64,000 bases of DNA. Origin: Streptomyces alboflavus. Its GTDB lineage: Bacteria; Actinomycetota; Actinomycetes; Streptomycetales; Streptomycetaceae. The stretch is taken from the NCBI RefSeq assembly GCF_000716675.1, contig NZ_JNXT01000042.1, forward strand, positions 8,570 through 72,569. Reading direction: 5' to 3'. The notes beneath the pieces were generated by a model. It saw only the letters and a list, made by a program, of their open reading frames with translations. It had not been told where the DNA came from and searched no databases. The position numbers were made by a program, and so were the translations under genes. Of the stretch, positions 51,901 through 58,389 are shown piece after piece; the stretch's first letter is position 1, and each line of letters opens with the position of its first letter.

Positions 51901-53774
51901 CTTTCGCGCAGCCGCGCCCACTTGGCCCGGGCGGCGTCCTGGTCGTCGCCGGTCGCGGCGTGCTGCGAGCGCGCGCCGAGGGCCTGGATGTGGCCGATGT
52001 CCGCGGCGTGCTGGTGCTGCTGTTCGGCTTCCGTCTCGGGGGCGGCGCCGCCGACGGAAGGGGCCCCGCCGTCAGGGGCGGCCCCACCCGCGGAAGCGGC
52101 CCCACCCCCGGAAGCGGCCCCGCCGACCGAAGAGCCCCCGTCCCCGGAAGCGCCCCGTGCTCCCGGTGCCCCCGTCGGCGGACGCGCCCCGGCCCGCGTG
52201 AAGTGGTCGACGATGTCGTCGAACCGGTTGCCGAGTCCCGCCATCGCGTCCCGCAGCCGTACGTTGCCGACGGCGGCGTGGGCCCGGCGCTGCCAGTCGG
52301 GGTCGTCGGGGCGGTGCGTGAGGACGCAGTCGATCAGCGCGTCCTTCTCCTTCGCGCGGTCGAAGAACATCGGCATGTGCGGCAGGTGGCGCAGGAGTTC
52401 CAGTGCCGCCTCCGCGCGCCGTTCCTCGGACTCCGCGCTGCTCCAGGCCGCGAACCCGCGGTTGAAGCGGGGCACCAGCTCGTCCGTCGCCGTGGCCCCG
52501 GCGGACCAGCCGGGCATCCCCTCGACACCTCCGCTGTGGTCGAAGTAGAGGTACCCCTCGTCCACGGCGTCCATCACCCCCTGGATGGCGTCGGCCGTGG
52601 CCTTGTCGGAGTTCGGGACGAGCCCCCGTTCCTGCAGGAGGAACTGGGCCCAGCCGGCCATCAGCTGCCCGCTCGCGTGCACGGTGCGGGACACCCGGTC
52701 CTCGGCCCGGCCCTCGGCGAGGACCAGGTTCGCGGCCTCGCTCACCTCGTGGAGACGGCGTACGTCCTTGTCGTCGTAGTAGCGCGCCTGGAGGAAGACG
52801 GCCAGGCACAGCGCCGTCCTGGCCACGCTGCCGTCCCGCTCGGGCCGCCATGCGGCGATCGCGCGCCGGATGAGGGAGATGGCCCGTTCGCGTCCCTCGG
52901 TGTCGCCGCGGAGCGTCGCCTGCTCGTAGAGGAGCTTGCCGAAGCCGTCGAAGTGGGCCGGGCCGAGCAGGGTCTCGGTCTCCGGGTCGTCGAGCAGACC
53001 GAGCACCCGCTCCTCCAGGGCGGCTGCCCGCTCCGGGTCGGGCCAGGCGCTCCAGACCGCGCAGTGGACGAAGGTGGAGCGGATCGTCGCGTCCTTCGCC
53101 CACGGCGGCTCGCCTCCGGGCCGCTGCCGGGCCTCGCTCAGCGCGCGGTCCAACTCCGCTGCGGCCTCTTCCAGTTGGGCGCGGTCGATCGTCCCCGACA
53201 CGAGGGTCCCGGACGCGAACGCGAGCTCCGTCAGCGCGGCTCCCCGGCCGTAGCGGGCCTCCGGGAGGTCGCTGGACGGGTGGCCCGCGTCGAGGACCGC
53301 CCCGTAGTGCGCGGCGGCGGCCTGGGCGTCGGCGGCGGTACCGCCGTGCCGGAGCATGCGTGCGAGGCACAACTCGCCCTGGTTGCGGCGCACTCCGAGG
53401 GCCACGGCCTCGTCGAGCCCCTCGCAGCGGTTCGCTTCCTCGTACCGCCGCAGGGCCTCGTCGAGGAGGTCGAGCCGCGGATCGGCCTCGTAGCGGAACG
53501 CGGCAACATGGGCGTACGAGGCCCGCCACAGGCTCCAGTCGGCGGAGTCACCGGGGGCGCGGAAGGCCGCGTCGAACGCCTTGGCCGACTGGCTCAGGTC
53601 GTCCGGGCGCCAGTCCTCCATGAACGCGAGCAGGCCGAGGAACCCGGCGCGGGCGCACAGTTCGGGCGCCTGCGGATCGTCGGGGGCGAGGCCGTCGATC
53701 GCGTCGAGGAGTTCGTCGCGCTGGGCGCGGAGGTCGTCGGCGGTGGCGGGGGCTGCGGCGTCTTCAGTGGTCAC
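48999..53774 (-). CDS. TPR-CHAT protein (caspase-clan protease)
   Basis: A 1591-aa soluble protein with a GTG start. Residues 1-930 are helical, TPR-like repeats (for example YEEANRCEGLDEAVALGVRR). The CHAT domain starts near residue 975 and ends at the C-terminus. Catalytic His is near 1440 in LHLACHATV and Cys near 1483 in VLLAACRSHVSG; GARSVVGSLWPV follows, as expected. Between residues about 1040 and 1250 the CHAT domain is split by a disordered Pro/Ala-rich repeat region (units such as VREPGGVQGVGPGHRPPSPS). It is the last gene of the macro/antitoxin/RES operon, 79 nt after RES. TPR-CHAT proteins act as activated proteases in defence systems. Confidence 0.87.
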   Translation of the reverse strand: MTTEDAAAPATADDLRAQRDELLDAIDGLAPDDPQAPELCARAGFLGLLAFMEDWRPDDLSQSAKAFDAAFRAPGDSADWSLWRASYAHVAAFRYEADPRLDLLDEALRRYEEANRCEGLDEAVALGVRRNQGELCLARMLRHGGTAADAQAAAAHYGAVLDAGHPSSDLPEARYGRGAALTELAFASGTLVSGTIDRAQLEEAAAELDRALSEARQRPGGEPPWAKDATIRSTFVHCAVWSAWPDPERAAALEERVLGLLDDPETETLLGPAHFDGFGKLLYEQATLRGDTEGRERAISLIRRAIAAWRPERDGSVARTALCLAVFLQARYYDDKDVRRLHEVSEAANLVLAEGRAEDRVSRTVHASGQLMAGWAQFLLQERGLVPNSDKATADAIQGVMDAVDEGYLYFDHSGGVEGMPGWSAGATATDELVPRFNRGFAAWSSAESEERRAEAALELLRHLPHMPMFFDRAKEKDALIDCVLTHRPDDPDWQRRAHAAVGNVRLRDAMAGLGNRFDDIVDHFTRAGARPPTGAPGARGASGDGGSSVGGAASGGGAASAGGAAPDGGAPSVGGAAPETEAEQQHQHAADIGHIQALGARSQHAATGDDQDAARAKWARLRESPQVTEHNRRLLDAKFAASDAQQAVARGDLAAADRCIRVATEARDGLAADHPARAELSTVLEDLLYSRDLLARTLGLPAAPPMAGRLTADRLRAEARRLPRDRRARVLGDSGAARMARAAAPWDPAAFQEAMELLQEAYDLAEPGSDDSLRYATGLGAGHCSLAEAEHDSAARARSLARGVDLLESALRGCGGPEHRLYAHTGFTLAGAHLLRGDHASARRTGLDALRGHAWAALLQSGTGHAAQAAASATHAALEVAAWCLRDNAPAEAVQALDACRGLVLHAATTSSTVPERLLAAGREDLAEEWRSAATDTAPDPSGAPPTVPSSLRRRVLAALTTADGGPQDRLLEPPTTTEIADALRASHKDALVYLLPASESTGGTAVAVTSTGAVHAVPLPLLTPDATPLREYELAAAAVREVGGVQGVGPGRRRPSSSGDGAVAAAVREPGGVQGVGPGHRPPSPSGDGPAAAVARESGPAHRPPSPPEDDPAATGARDACPVPDTTQADRTSSLRWYDLPARTARDQGRAAGADPGHRPPPSRETDLAAAAAGDLGSASGADSADCPSSVREQASARDLAPVPGADSADRPSPVREQTPTRDLNPASGADPADPSPPLRQQPPARDLGPVPGATPPPAHLPPPLRTQLDRLCGWAWHAAVKPLLDALDALDAPAGRGPRPPDAPAGPGPRLVLVPMGTLGLVPWHAAWSEGPEGRRRYALAEAEISYAASARLLCEVAARPAVPHTGAALVVGDPTGDLRYAGEEADAVQRVFYPGGQFLGRRAGGDGAGPGTPREVVSWLTRDGGDDGAVLHLACHATVTPSARRSSHLSLHGGELSAEELTEAVGAGRRGRLGLVLLAACRSHVSGYGHNEAYSLATAFLVAGARSVVGSLWPVPDDATSVLMFMAHHYLRTEGEPPARALRRAQLWMVDPDRVLPPTLPATLAFRARRIDPDDLSAWAGFTHLGQ

Positions 53775-53853
53775 GGGCGGCCTTCACGGAGTGAGAAGCG
53801 CGGGACGGGAAGGGGCGCGGTACGGGAGGGAGCGGTACGGGAAGGGGCGGGGC

Positions 53854-54507
53854 TCAGGGCGCGATCCGGACGAAGTACGGCTCCAGGAGGGAGTTGAGCC
53901 ACTCCAGGCCGTCCTCGGTGCCGAAGTCCACGACGCCGTCCTCGACGACCTCGACGGACCCCGGCGGGCAGCGGTCGCCGAAGAGGACCACCGCGCGGTC
54001 GCCCGGCTCCCGCTTGGAGGCCCAGACGAAGCCCCGGGCCCAGGGGCCGGTGTGGCCGCGGATCCAGTGCGCCCAGTCACGGGTGTACGCGTACTCGCTC
54101 GCCTCGGTGTGCACCAGCCAGCTGTCCTGGTGCACGGCGGCGAGGTCCCGCGCGGTGGTCAGGGAGACGACGTCGGTGTCGGCGGCGAGCCGCAGGGTGC
54201 TCAGGCGCCGGTGCTCGACGCTCACCCGGGGCAGCAGGCGGGGCCCGCCGTCCGGGTCGAAGGGCAGCGAGCGAAGGAGGGTCTCGCAGACGGCGGCTGC
54301 CGTGCCGGTGCCCGCGTAGAGGTAGGGGTACGGGTCGCAGGACGTGCCGTCGAACCGGCCGCCACCGTACAGGCAGTGGGAGGGACGCGGGTTGAAGGCG
54401 GCGGCGTCGCGGTGGCCGGAGTGCACGCGGTACAGAGTGGTGCCGCGCGGCAGGGTCGCCTTGCCGGGCGTGCCCCGCGGCTGCTCCGGTGGCCGGTAGT
54501 TCGGCAT
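53854..54507 (-). CDS. RES-domain toxin (NAD+ phosphorylase family)
   Basis: A 217-aa protein with an ATG start. The RES domain shows TLYRVHSG (Arg), FNP..S, GGRFDGT, then LYAGTGTAAAVCETLLR with the family's Tyr and Glu, and later TARDLAAVH. RES toxins of the MbcT/Xre-RES type degrade NAD+ by phosphorolysis or hydrolysis and are held inactive by an MbcA/ParS-type antitoxin. The gene just upstream, ending 6 nt before, encodes such an antitoxin-like protein. Length is normal for a RES protein. Association with CHAT and macro-domain genes in one operon is the unusual point. Confidence 0.85.
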   Translation of the reverse strand: MPNYRPPEQPRGTPGKATLPRGTTLYRVHSGHRDAAAFNPRPSHCLYGGGRFDGTSCDPYPYLYAGTGTAAAVCETLLRSLPFDPDGGPRLLPRVSVEHRRLSTLRLAADTDVVSLTTARDLAAVHQDSWLVHTEASEYAYTRDWAHWIRGHTGPWARGFVWASKREPGDRAVVLFGDRCPPGSVEVVEDGVVDFGTEDGLEWLNSLLEPYFVRIAP

Positions 54508-54513
54508 GGCTGG

Positions 54514-55203
54514 CTACCCCTCCTCCATCAAAAGGCGGGCGGTGTCGGCGAGTCGGCGGTCCCGGTCGGTGCCGAGGAGCCGGGCGGGGCGGGCGCCGAG
54601 CCAGGCGTTCTCCGACAGCCACCAGTCGGCGGCGCCCCACGGGTCCCGGTCGGCCGCGAGGTGGGTGTTGACCTCGATGACGACGGGCCTGGCCGCCCCG
54701 GCCGCGGTGAACTGGAACCGGGGCAGGCGTGGCCGCCCGCCCGCACCGGGAAGCCTGATGAGGCCGGGCTGACCGGGGTCCCCGCCGAGCCGCGTCAGCG
54801 CGTCCGCGTCCCAGGCGGGCGCGGCGAGCAGCCGCTCCCGTACGGGGCCGAGCACCGGCCCGACCATGCGGTGCCCGTCGGTCAGCAGGACGGCGAGGTC
54901 CTCGGCCGAGAACCCCCGGTAGGAGCGGTGCGGTTCGGTGTCGGGGGCGTTGTCGGGGCCGACGGGATCGCCGCCCGCGAACCGCCCCTGCGGCCCGGCG
55001 GCGCCGCCGAACTCCTCCGGGAACCGCCGCACGAGGAGCGCGGCGGCCTCCTCGGCCGCGGCCCGCCGTTCGGTCTCGGCCGCGCCCCGGCGGCGTACGA
55101 CGGAGAGCAGGGCGGTGAGGGTGTCGCGGGGCGGCCCGGTGAGCCGGTCGGCGACGCGGTCCCAGGCGGCGGCGGTGGCGGCCAGGACGACGTAGGGATC
55201 CAC
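54514..55203 (-). CDS. MbcA/ParS-like antitoxin for the RES toxin
   Basis: A 229-aa protein with a GTG start. The last 90 residues match the MbcA/ParS (DUF2384-type) C-terminal fold: PRFQFTAAG..PVVIEVN, then DPWGAADWWLSENAWLGARPARLLGT. These residues insert into the RES active site in known complexes. The N-terminal 110 residues are an extra helical domain (VVRRRGAAETERRAAAEEA) followed by a charged region, so it is longer than usual antitoxins. No clear DNA-binding helix-turn-helix is visible. It lies 22 nt after the macro-domain gene and 6 nt before the toxin, the normal antitoxin-first order. Confidence 0.7.
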   Translation of the reverse strand: MDPYVVLAATAAAWDRVADRLTGPPRDTLTALLSVVRRRGAAETERRAAAEEAAALLVRRFPEEFGGAAGPQGRFAGGDPVGPDNAPDTEPHRSYRGFSAEDLAVLLTDGHRMVGPVLGPVRERLLAAPAWDADALTRLGGDPGQPGLIRLPGAGGRPRLPRFQFTAAGAARPVVIEVNTHLAADRDPWGAADWWLSENAWLGARPARLLGTDRDRRLADTARLLMEEG

Positions 55204-55225
55204 GGTTCTTCCACCTCTCTTCTCG

Positions 55226-56527
55226 TCACCGGACCCCGCGAGGTCCGGGCCCCGCGCCGCCGATCCCGGCGAGGAGCCGCTCGACCAGGTCGGCGCGGGC
55301 GTGCCTGCGCACCACGAAGTGCACGTCGAGTTCGGCGCCGCGGACGAGTTCCGCCTCCACGGCTGCCCACAGCGCGGAGAAGCTCTCCAGCGGCGAGAGG
55401 CCGCCGCGGCCCGCGCCGAGGAGCGGCAGGCAGACGGAGGTGAGCGGCGGCTCGGCGTACGCGTTCTCGGCCGCGAGGAGCGCGAGGGCGCGGGCGACGC
55501 CGCGGGTCAGGTCGGCGGGCTGGACGTCGTAGTCGTTGGTGCCGGGCCGGGGCACGGCCACGGCCACGTGGTAGATCCGCCGGATGCCCTGCTCGGCGAG
55601 CGCCCCCGCCGAGGTGGCGGCGACCGTGCCGGGCAGCGCCTCCCGCCCCGGCGCCGCGTGCTGCCCGGCCCAGCGCGCCAACTCGTCGTGGACGCGGTCC
55701 TCGACGAGTCCCCCCGACGCGTCCCTGCGCGCCCCGGCCCGGCGCAGGGTCGCGGCCACGGACGACTTGTAGGCGGCGGGCAGCGAGAAGTAGGTGTTGG
55801 ACGGCGACAGGACGACGTCGATGTCGCGCAGGAGGTCCACCGAGTGGACGTGCACGGTGACGGGGACCGTGCGGTGGGCGAGGCGGACGGGGACGGTGCG
55901 GTGGGCGGGCGGGAGGGCGAGGGGGGCCGGGGTGTGGCCCGGGGTGGAGGTGTGGCCCGGGGTCGGGGTGTGGCCCGGGGTGGGGGTGGCGACGGCCGCG
56001 CCCGTGGCGGTGGCCGCCTGCCCGGACGCCAGGCCTGTGGCCGCGTGCCCGGACGCCGGGCCGCCGTCCTCCCGGGCACCCTCGCCGAGGGACCCCGGCT
56101 GCCCCTCCGCCACCGGGGCCGCGGGCTGCGCGCCGCGCGCCGCGATGTCGACGATCCGCTCCGCTATCTGCCCGAGCACCATCAGCTCGTGGTGTTTGCG
56201 GAAGCGTTCGACGCTGACCCCGTAGACCTGCGCGGCGCGCCTGCGGCGGGAGGACGCGGGCCAGTCCCGGGTGCCCTGGGCGAGCCCGAGGGTGAACTCG
56301 GCGGCCTCCTGGAGCGTGCCGCCGCCGACCGCGGCGACGGCGGTCCGCAACAGCCGCTCCACGGCCCCGCTGTCCGTCGGCGGCGCGGCCGCCGAGGGTA
56401 ACTCGCGTCCGACGCGGACGAGTTCGGGTACGTCGAGTTCGCGCAGCCTGAGGAGTCCGGCACGCCGCACTCTCCTCACCTCCGCGAGAACCGATCCGTG
56501 ATCGGGTGGGCGGGGAGTGACCGGCAT
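55226..56527 (-). CDS. Macro-domain protein with conserved N-terminal effector-type domain
   Basis: A 433-aa protein from the ATG at 56527; in-frame starts up to 56596 exist and the true start is uncertain. Residues 30-130 hold a helical domain with AVERLLRTAVAAVGGG.L.EAAEF and RRRRAAQVYGVSVERFRKHHE, a pattern common at the N-termini of actinobacterial signalling proteins. A repeat linker (PTPGHTPTPGHTSTPGHT) follows. The macro domain occupies about 240-420: VHVHSVDLLRDIDVVLSPSN, ATSAGALAEQGIRRIYHVAV and SVCLPLLGAGRGGLSPLESF. Macro domains bind ADP-ribose or its derivatives, which fits a neighbour that attacks NAD+. First gene of the RES/CHAT operon. Confidence 0.75.
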   Translation of the reverse strand: MPVTPRPPDHGSVLAEVRRVRRAGLLRLRELDVPELVRVGRELPSAAAPPTDSGAVERLLRTAVAAVGGGTLQEAAEFTLGLAQGTRDWPASSRRRRAAQVYGVSVERFRKHHELMVLGQIAERIVDIAARGAQPAAPVAEGQPGSLGEGAREDGGPASGHAATGLASGQAATATGAAVATPTPGHTPTPGHTSTPGHTPAPLALPPAHRTVPVRLAHRTVPVTVHVHSVDLLRDIDVVLSPSNTYFSLPAAYKSSVAATLRRAGARRDASGGLVEDRVHDELARWAGQHAAPGREALPGTVAATSAGALAEQGIRRIYHVAVAVPRPGTNDYDVQPADLTRGVARALALLAAENAYAEPPLTSVCLPLLGAGRGGLSPLESFSALWAAVEAELVRGAELDVHFVVRRHARADLVERLLAGIGGAGPGPRGVR

Positions 56528-56683
56528 GGCGGCAAGGATCGCACCGCCCCACACCCACCACAAGCCCCGCCCACCGGCTCCCCCCTGCTTCTCCATTGCA
56601 CACGAGGGGCCGGTCGGGGACGGGGCGCGGCGGGGCGGTTCGGGGTCGGATCCGGGTCGGACGGCGGTCTGTTCCGCGCGGCC

Positions 56684-56723
56684 GTCGCTGCGTCGCTGCG
56701 TCGCTACGTCGCTACGTCGCTAC
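56684..56723. repeat. Tandem 8-bp repeat at the end of a lipoprotein gene
   Basis: Five back-to-back units: GTCGCTGC twice, then GTCGCTAC three times. The last unit contains the TAG stop (56720-56722, read on -) of the lipoprotein gene. Unit number may vary by slippage, which would change the downstream non-coding region. Confidence 0.75.
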
Positions 56724-57355
56724 GACGCCGGGTACTTGCGGGCCGAGGTCACCTGGCAGGAGTAGACGAGGCGGTCGGTGGTGCTGTACGGCGCGTGCAT
56801 CTCGACGGTCCGGTCGCCGCCCGAGGAGACGGTCACCGTGTCGCTCCGGTAGGCGAGGGTCCTGCTCGCGACCGCGGAGCTGGGTGTCTGGCCGACCTTG
56901 AACACCACGGAGAACGAGTAGCGGAAGGCCTGGTCGGACGAGGAGTTCTGGATGTCGACGTCGTAGGTGATCCGGCCGTTGGTGCGCTCGTAGCTGCAGT
57001 TCTGGCCGATCACCTCGCCGAGGGCGTTCGAGTCGTACGTCGGCTGACCGCTGCTGCCGGAGCTGAGCCCGCCCGACCCGCTGGACCCGCCGGAGGTGAG
57101 CCCGCCCGAGCCGCTGGACCCGCCGGAGCTGAGCCCGCCGGAATCGCTGGAGCCGCCCGACGACGTGCCCGGGGTGTCGGGCAGTCCGCTGGGATACGGC
57201 GACAGCGAGGGGCTCGGCATGTTCGGCATGGTCGGTGGCGCGGGTGCGTCACCGCCGCCGAAGGCCTTGTCCTCCGGGTCGTCGGTGCATCCGGAGAGCA
57301 CGGCGACGGCGGTGAGAGCGAGAGCGGCGGCGCCGACGGCGCGACGGACACGCAT
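56720..57355 (-). CDS. Secreted lipoprotein with Gly/Ser repeat linker
   Basis: A 211-aa protein with an ATG start and a clear lipoprotein signal ending VAVLSGC (cysteine near residue 23). A Pro-rich stretch and then a GGSSGSGG-type tandem repeat linker (residues 65-105) follow. The C-terminal 100 residues are beta-rich with two cysteines (QNCSYERTNGRITYDVDI and LVYSCQVTSA), resembling small actinobacterial exported beta-sandwich domains. It is divergent from the membrane-protein gene at 57663. Two 11-nt direct repeats just upstream (57389-57411) may be an operator. Function unknown. Confidence 0.7.
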   Translation of the reverse strand: MRVRRAVGAAALALTAVAVLSGCTDDPEDKAFGGGDAPAPPTMPNMPSPSLSPYPSGLPDTPGTSSGGSSDSGGLSSGGSSGSGGLTSGGSSGSGGLSSGSSGQPTYDSNALGEVIGQNCSYERTNGRITYDVDIQNSSSDQAFRYSFSVVFKVGQTPSSAVASRTLAYRSDTVTVSSGGDRTVEMHAPYSTTDRLVYSCQVTSARKYPAS

Positions 57356-57662
57356 GTACTGATCCCCCGAGTACTGAATTTTTCCGACAGTTCACACAGA
57401 AGTTCACACAGCGGACGGCGCGAACAGGTGATTGAAAGGCGTGGAGCCCCGGGCAGGCTACCCGGTCGCTCCCGGAAATCCGTCGGCGTCGGCACGCGTA
57501 GCACTCCCGTTGCGGACCCGTACCCATCCTGTAGCCCGCCGCGGCGGGCTCGCGGGCCGTACGGCACCGCCCTCCGTCGCGGGCTCCGTGCCCGCACGGC
57601 CCCCTTGGTACCTTGACCGCGCGCACCCATGTGCAGGGCAGACATCCACCATCGGGGGACTC
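57356..57662. other. Divergent intergenic region
   Basis: A 307-nt gap between the lipoprotein (-) and membrane-protein (+) genes. Apart from the direct repeat at 57389-57411 nothing structured is seen. A + frame from 57432 runs into the membrane-protein gene, but its N-terminal extension is basic and lacks a ribosome site, so 57663 is taken as the start. Confidence 0.4.
57389..57411 (-). promoter_or_regulatory. Direct repeat upstream of the lipoprotein gene
   Basis: The 11-mer CTGTGTGAACT (read on -) occurs twice with 1 nt between, 34-56 nt upstream of the lipoprotein start. The 12-nt period places both copies on nearly the same DNA face, as expected for tandem binding of a regulator. No matching known operator is recognised. 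Confidence 0.45.
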
Positions 57663-58286
57663 ATGAGCAACTGGCAGCCGCAGCCACCGCAGTACGGTCA
57701 GCAGCCGCAGTACGGCCAGCCACCGCAGCAGCCGGGATACGGCTATCCGGGCCCGGGCCAGAACATGGCCCCCTACCCTCCCCAGCAGCCGGCGCCGCAC
57801 GGCTACCCCTACGCCCCCGGCTTCCCGCCCCCCGGCGGCCGCGCGCAGCCGGGCCGGGCCTTCTTCCTCGGGCTGATCGTCTCGCTGGGCATCGGCCTCG
57901 CCTACGCGGGCCTGCTGGTCGCCAGCCACAAGGACCTCTCGCGGGTGGGGCTCCAGGCCACCTATCTGGCCTGTGCCGCGGTGCTCGCGGTGGTCGTGGG
58001 CGTGGTGACCGGGCGCACGGGCGGCCGCGCCGCCGGACCGCACGTCTGGGCCGCGATCCTGGCCGCCCTCGGCGCGTACCTCGGCGTCGCGAACGGCTAT
58101 GTGTTCACCCTGCTCGACATCGGCGGCACCGACCTCCTGGAGGCGATGCTCGACCACGAGCCCATGTCTCCGCACAAGTTCTGGTGGGAGCGCCTCAACG
58201 GCGGCATCGCCATCGCGGGCCTGGCCGTGGCCATGGTCGGCGCCTACGGCGTGGCCAACGCGGTCAGCAAGAAGCAGCCGTACTGA
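57663..58286 (+). CDS. Small membrane protein with proline/glutamine-rich N-terminus
   Basis: A 207-aa protein. Residues 1-62 are a repetitive Gln/Pro/Tyr/Gly tail (PQYGQ units), typical of Streptomyces membrane proteins with exposed disordered N-termini. Four hydrophobic segments follow: FFLGLIVSLGIGLAYAGLLV, ATYLACAAVLAVVVGVVTG, VWAAILAALGAYLGVANGYVF and IAIAGLAVAMVGAYGVANA. No transport or catalytic motif is evident. It stands alone and is followed by a very long perfect hairpin. Function unknown. Confidence 0.7.
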   Translation: MSNWQPQPPQYGQQPQYGQPPQQPGYGYPGPGQNMAPYPPQQPAPHGYPYAPGFPPPGGRAQPGRAFFLGLIVSLGIGLAYAGLLVASHKDLSRVGLQATYLACAAVLAVVVGVVTGRTGGRAAGPHVWAAILAALGAYLGVANGYVFTLLDIGGTDLLEAMLDHEPMSPHKFWWERLNGGIAIAGLAVAMVGAYGVANAVSKKQPY

Positions 58287-58312
58287 GGCCGAGGGGCTTT
58301 CCTTCGACGGTA

Positions 58313-58372
58313 GGCGGTACGGGAACGGGGGTACGCGGCGATCCGGCCGCGTACCCCCGTTCCCGTACCGCC
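58313..58372. terminator. Perfect 27-bp inverted repeat between convergent genes
   Basis: Bases 58313-58339 are the exact reverse complement of 58346-58372, with a 6-nt loop (GATCCG). The repeat lies 26 nt after the membrane-protein stop and 17 nt before the opposing GntP stop, so it would end transcription from both sides. The arms contain GGTACGGGAACGGGGGTACG. Such length without mismatch is unusual for a simple terminator. Confidence 0.85.
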
Positions 58373-58389
58373 GGACAGCGGGCGGACGG

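Noticed and set aside
51054..53897. Open frame of about 950 codons on + opposite the CHAT gene
   Set aside because: Antisense shadow of high-GC coding DNA; no family features, while the - frame has TPR and CHAT motifs.
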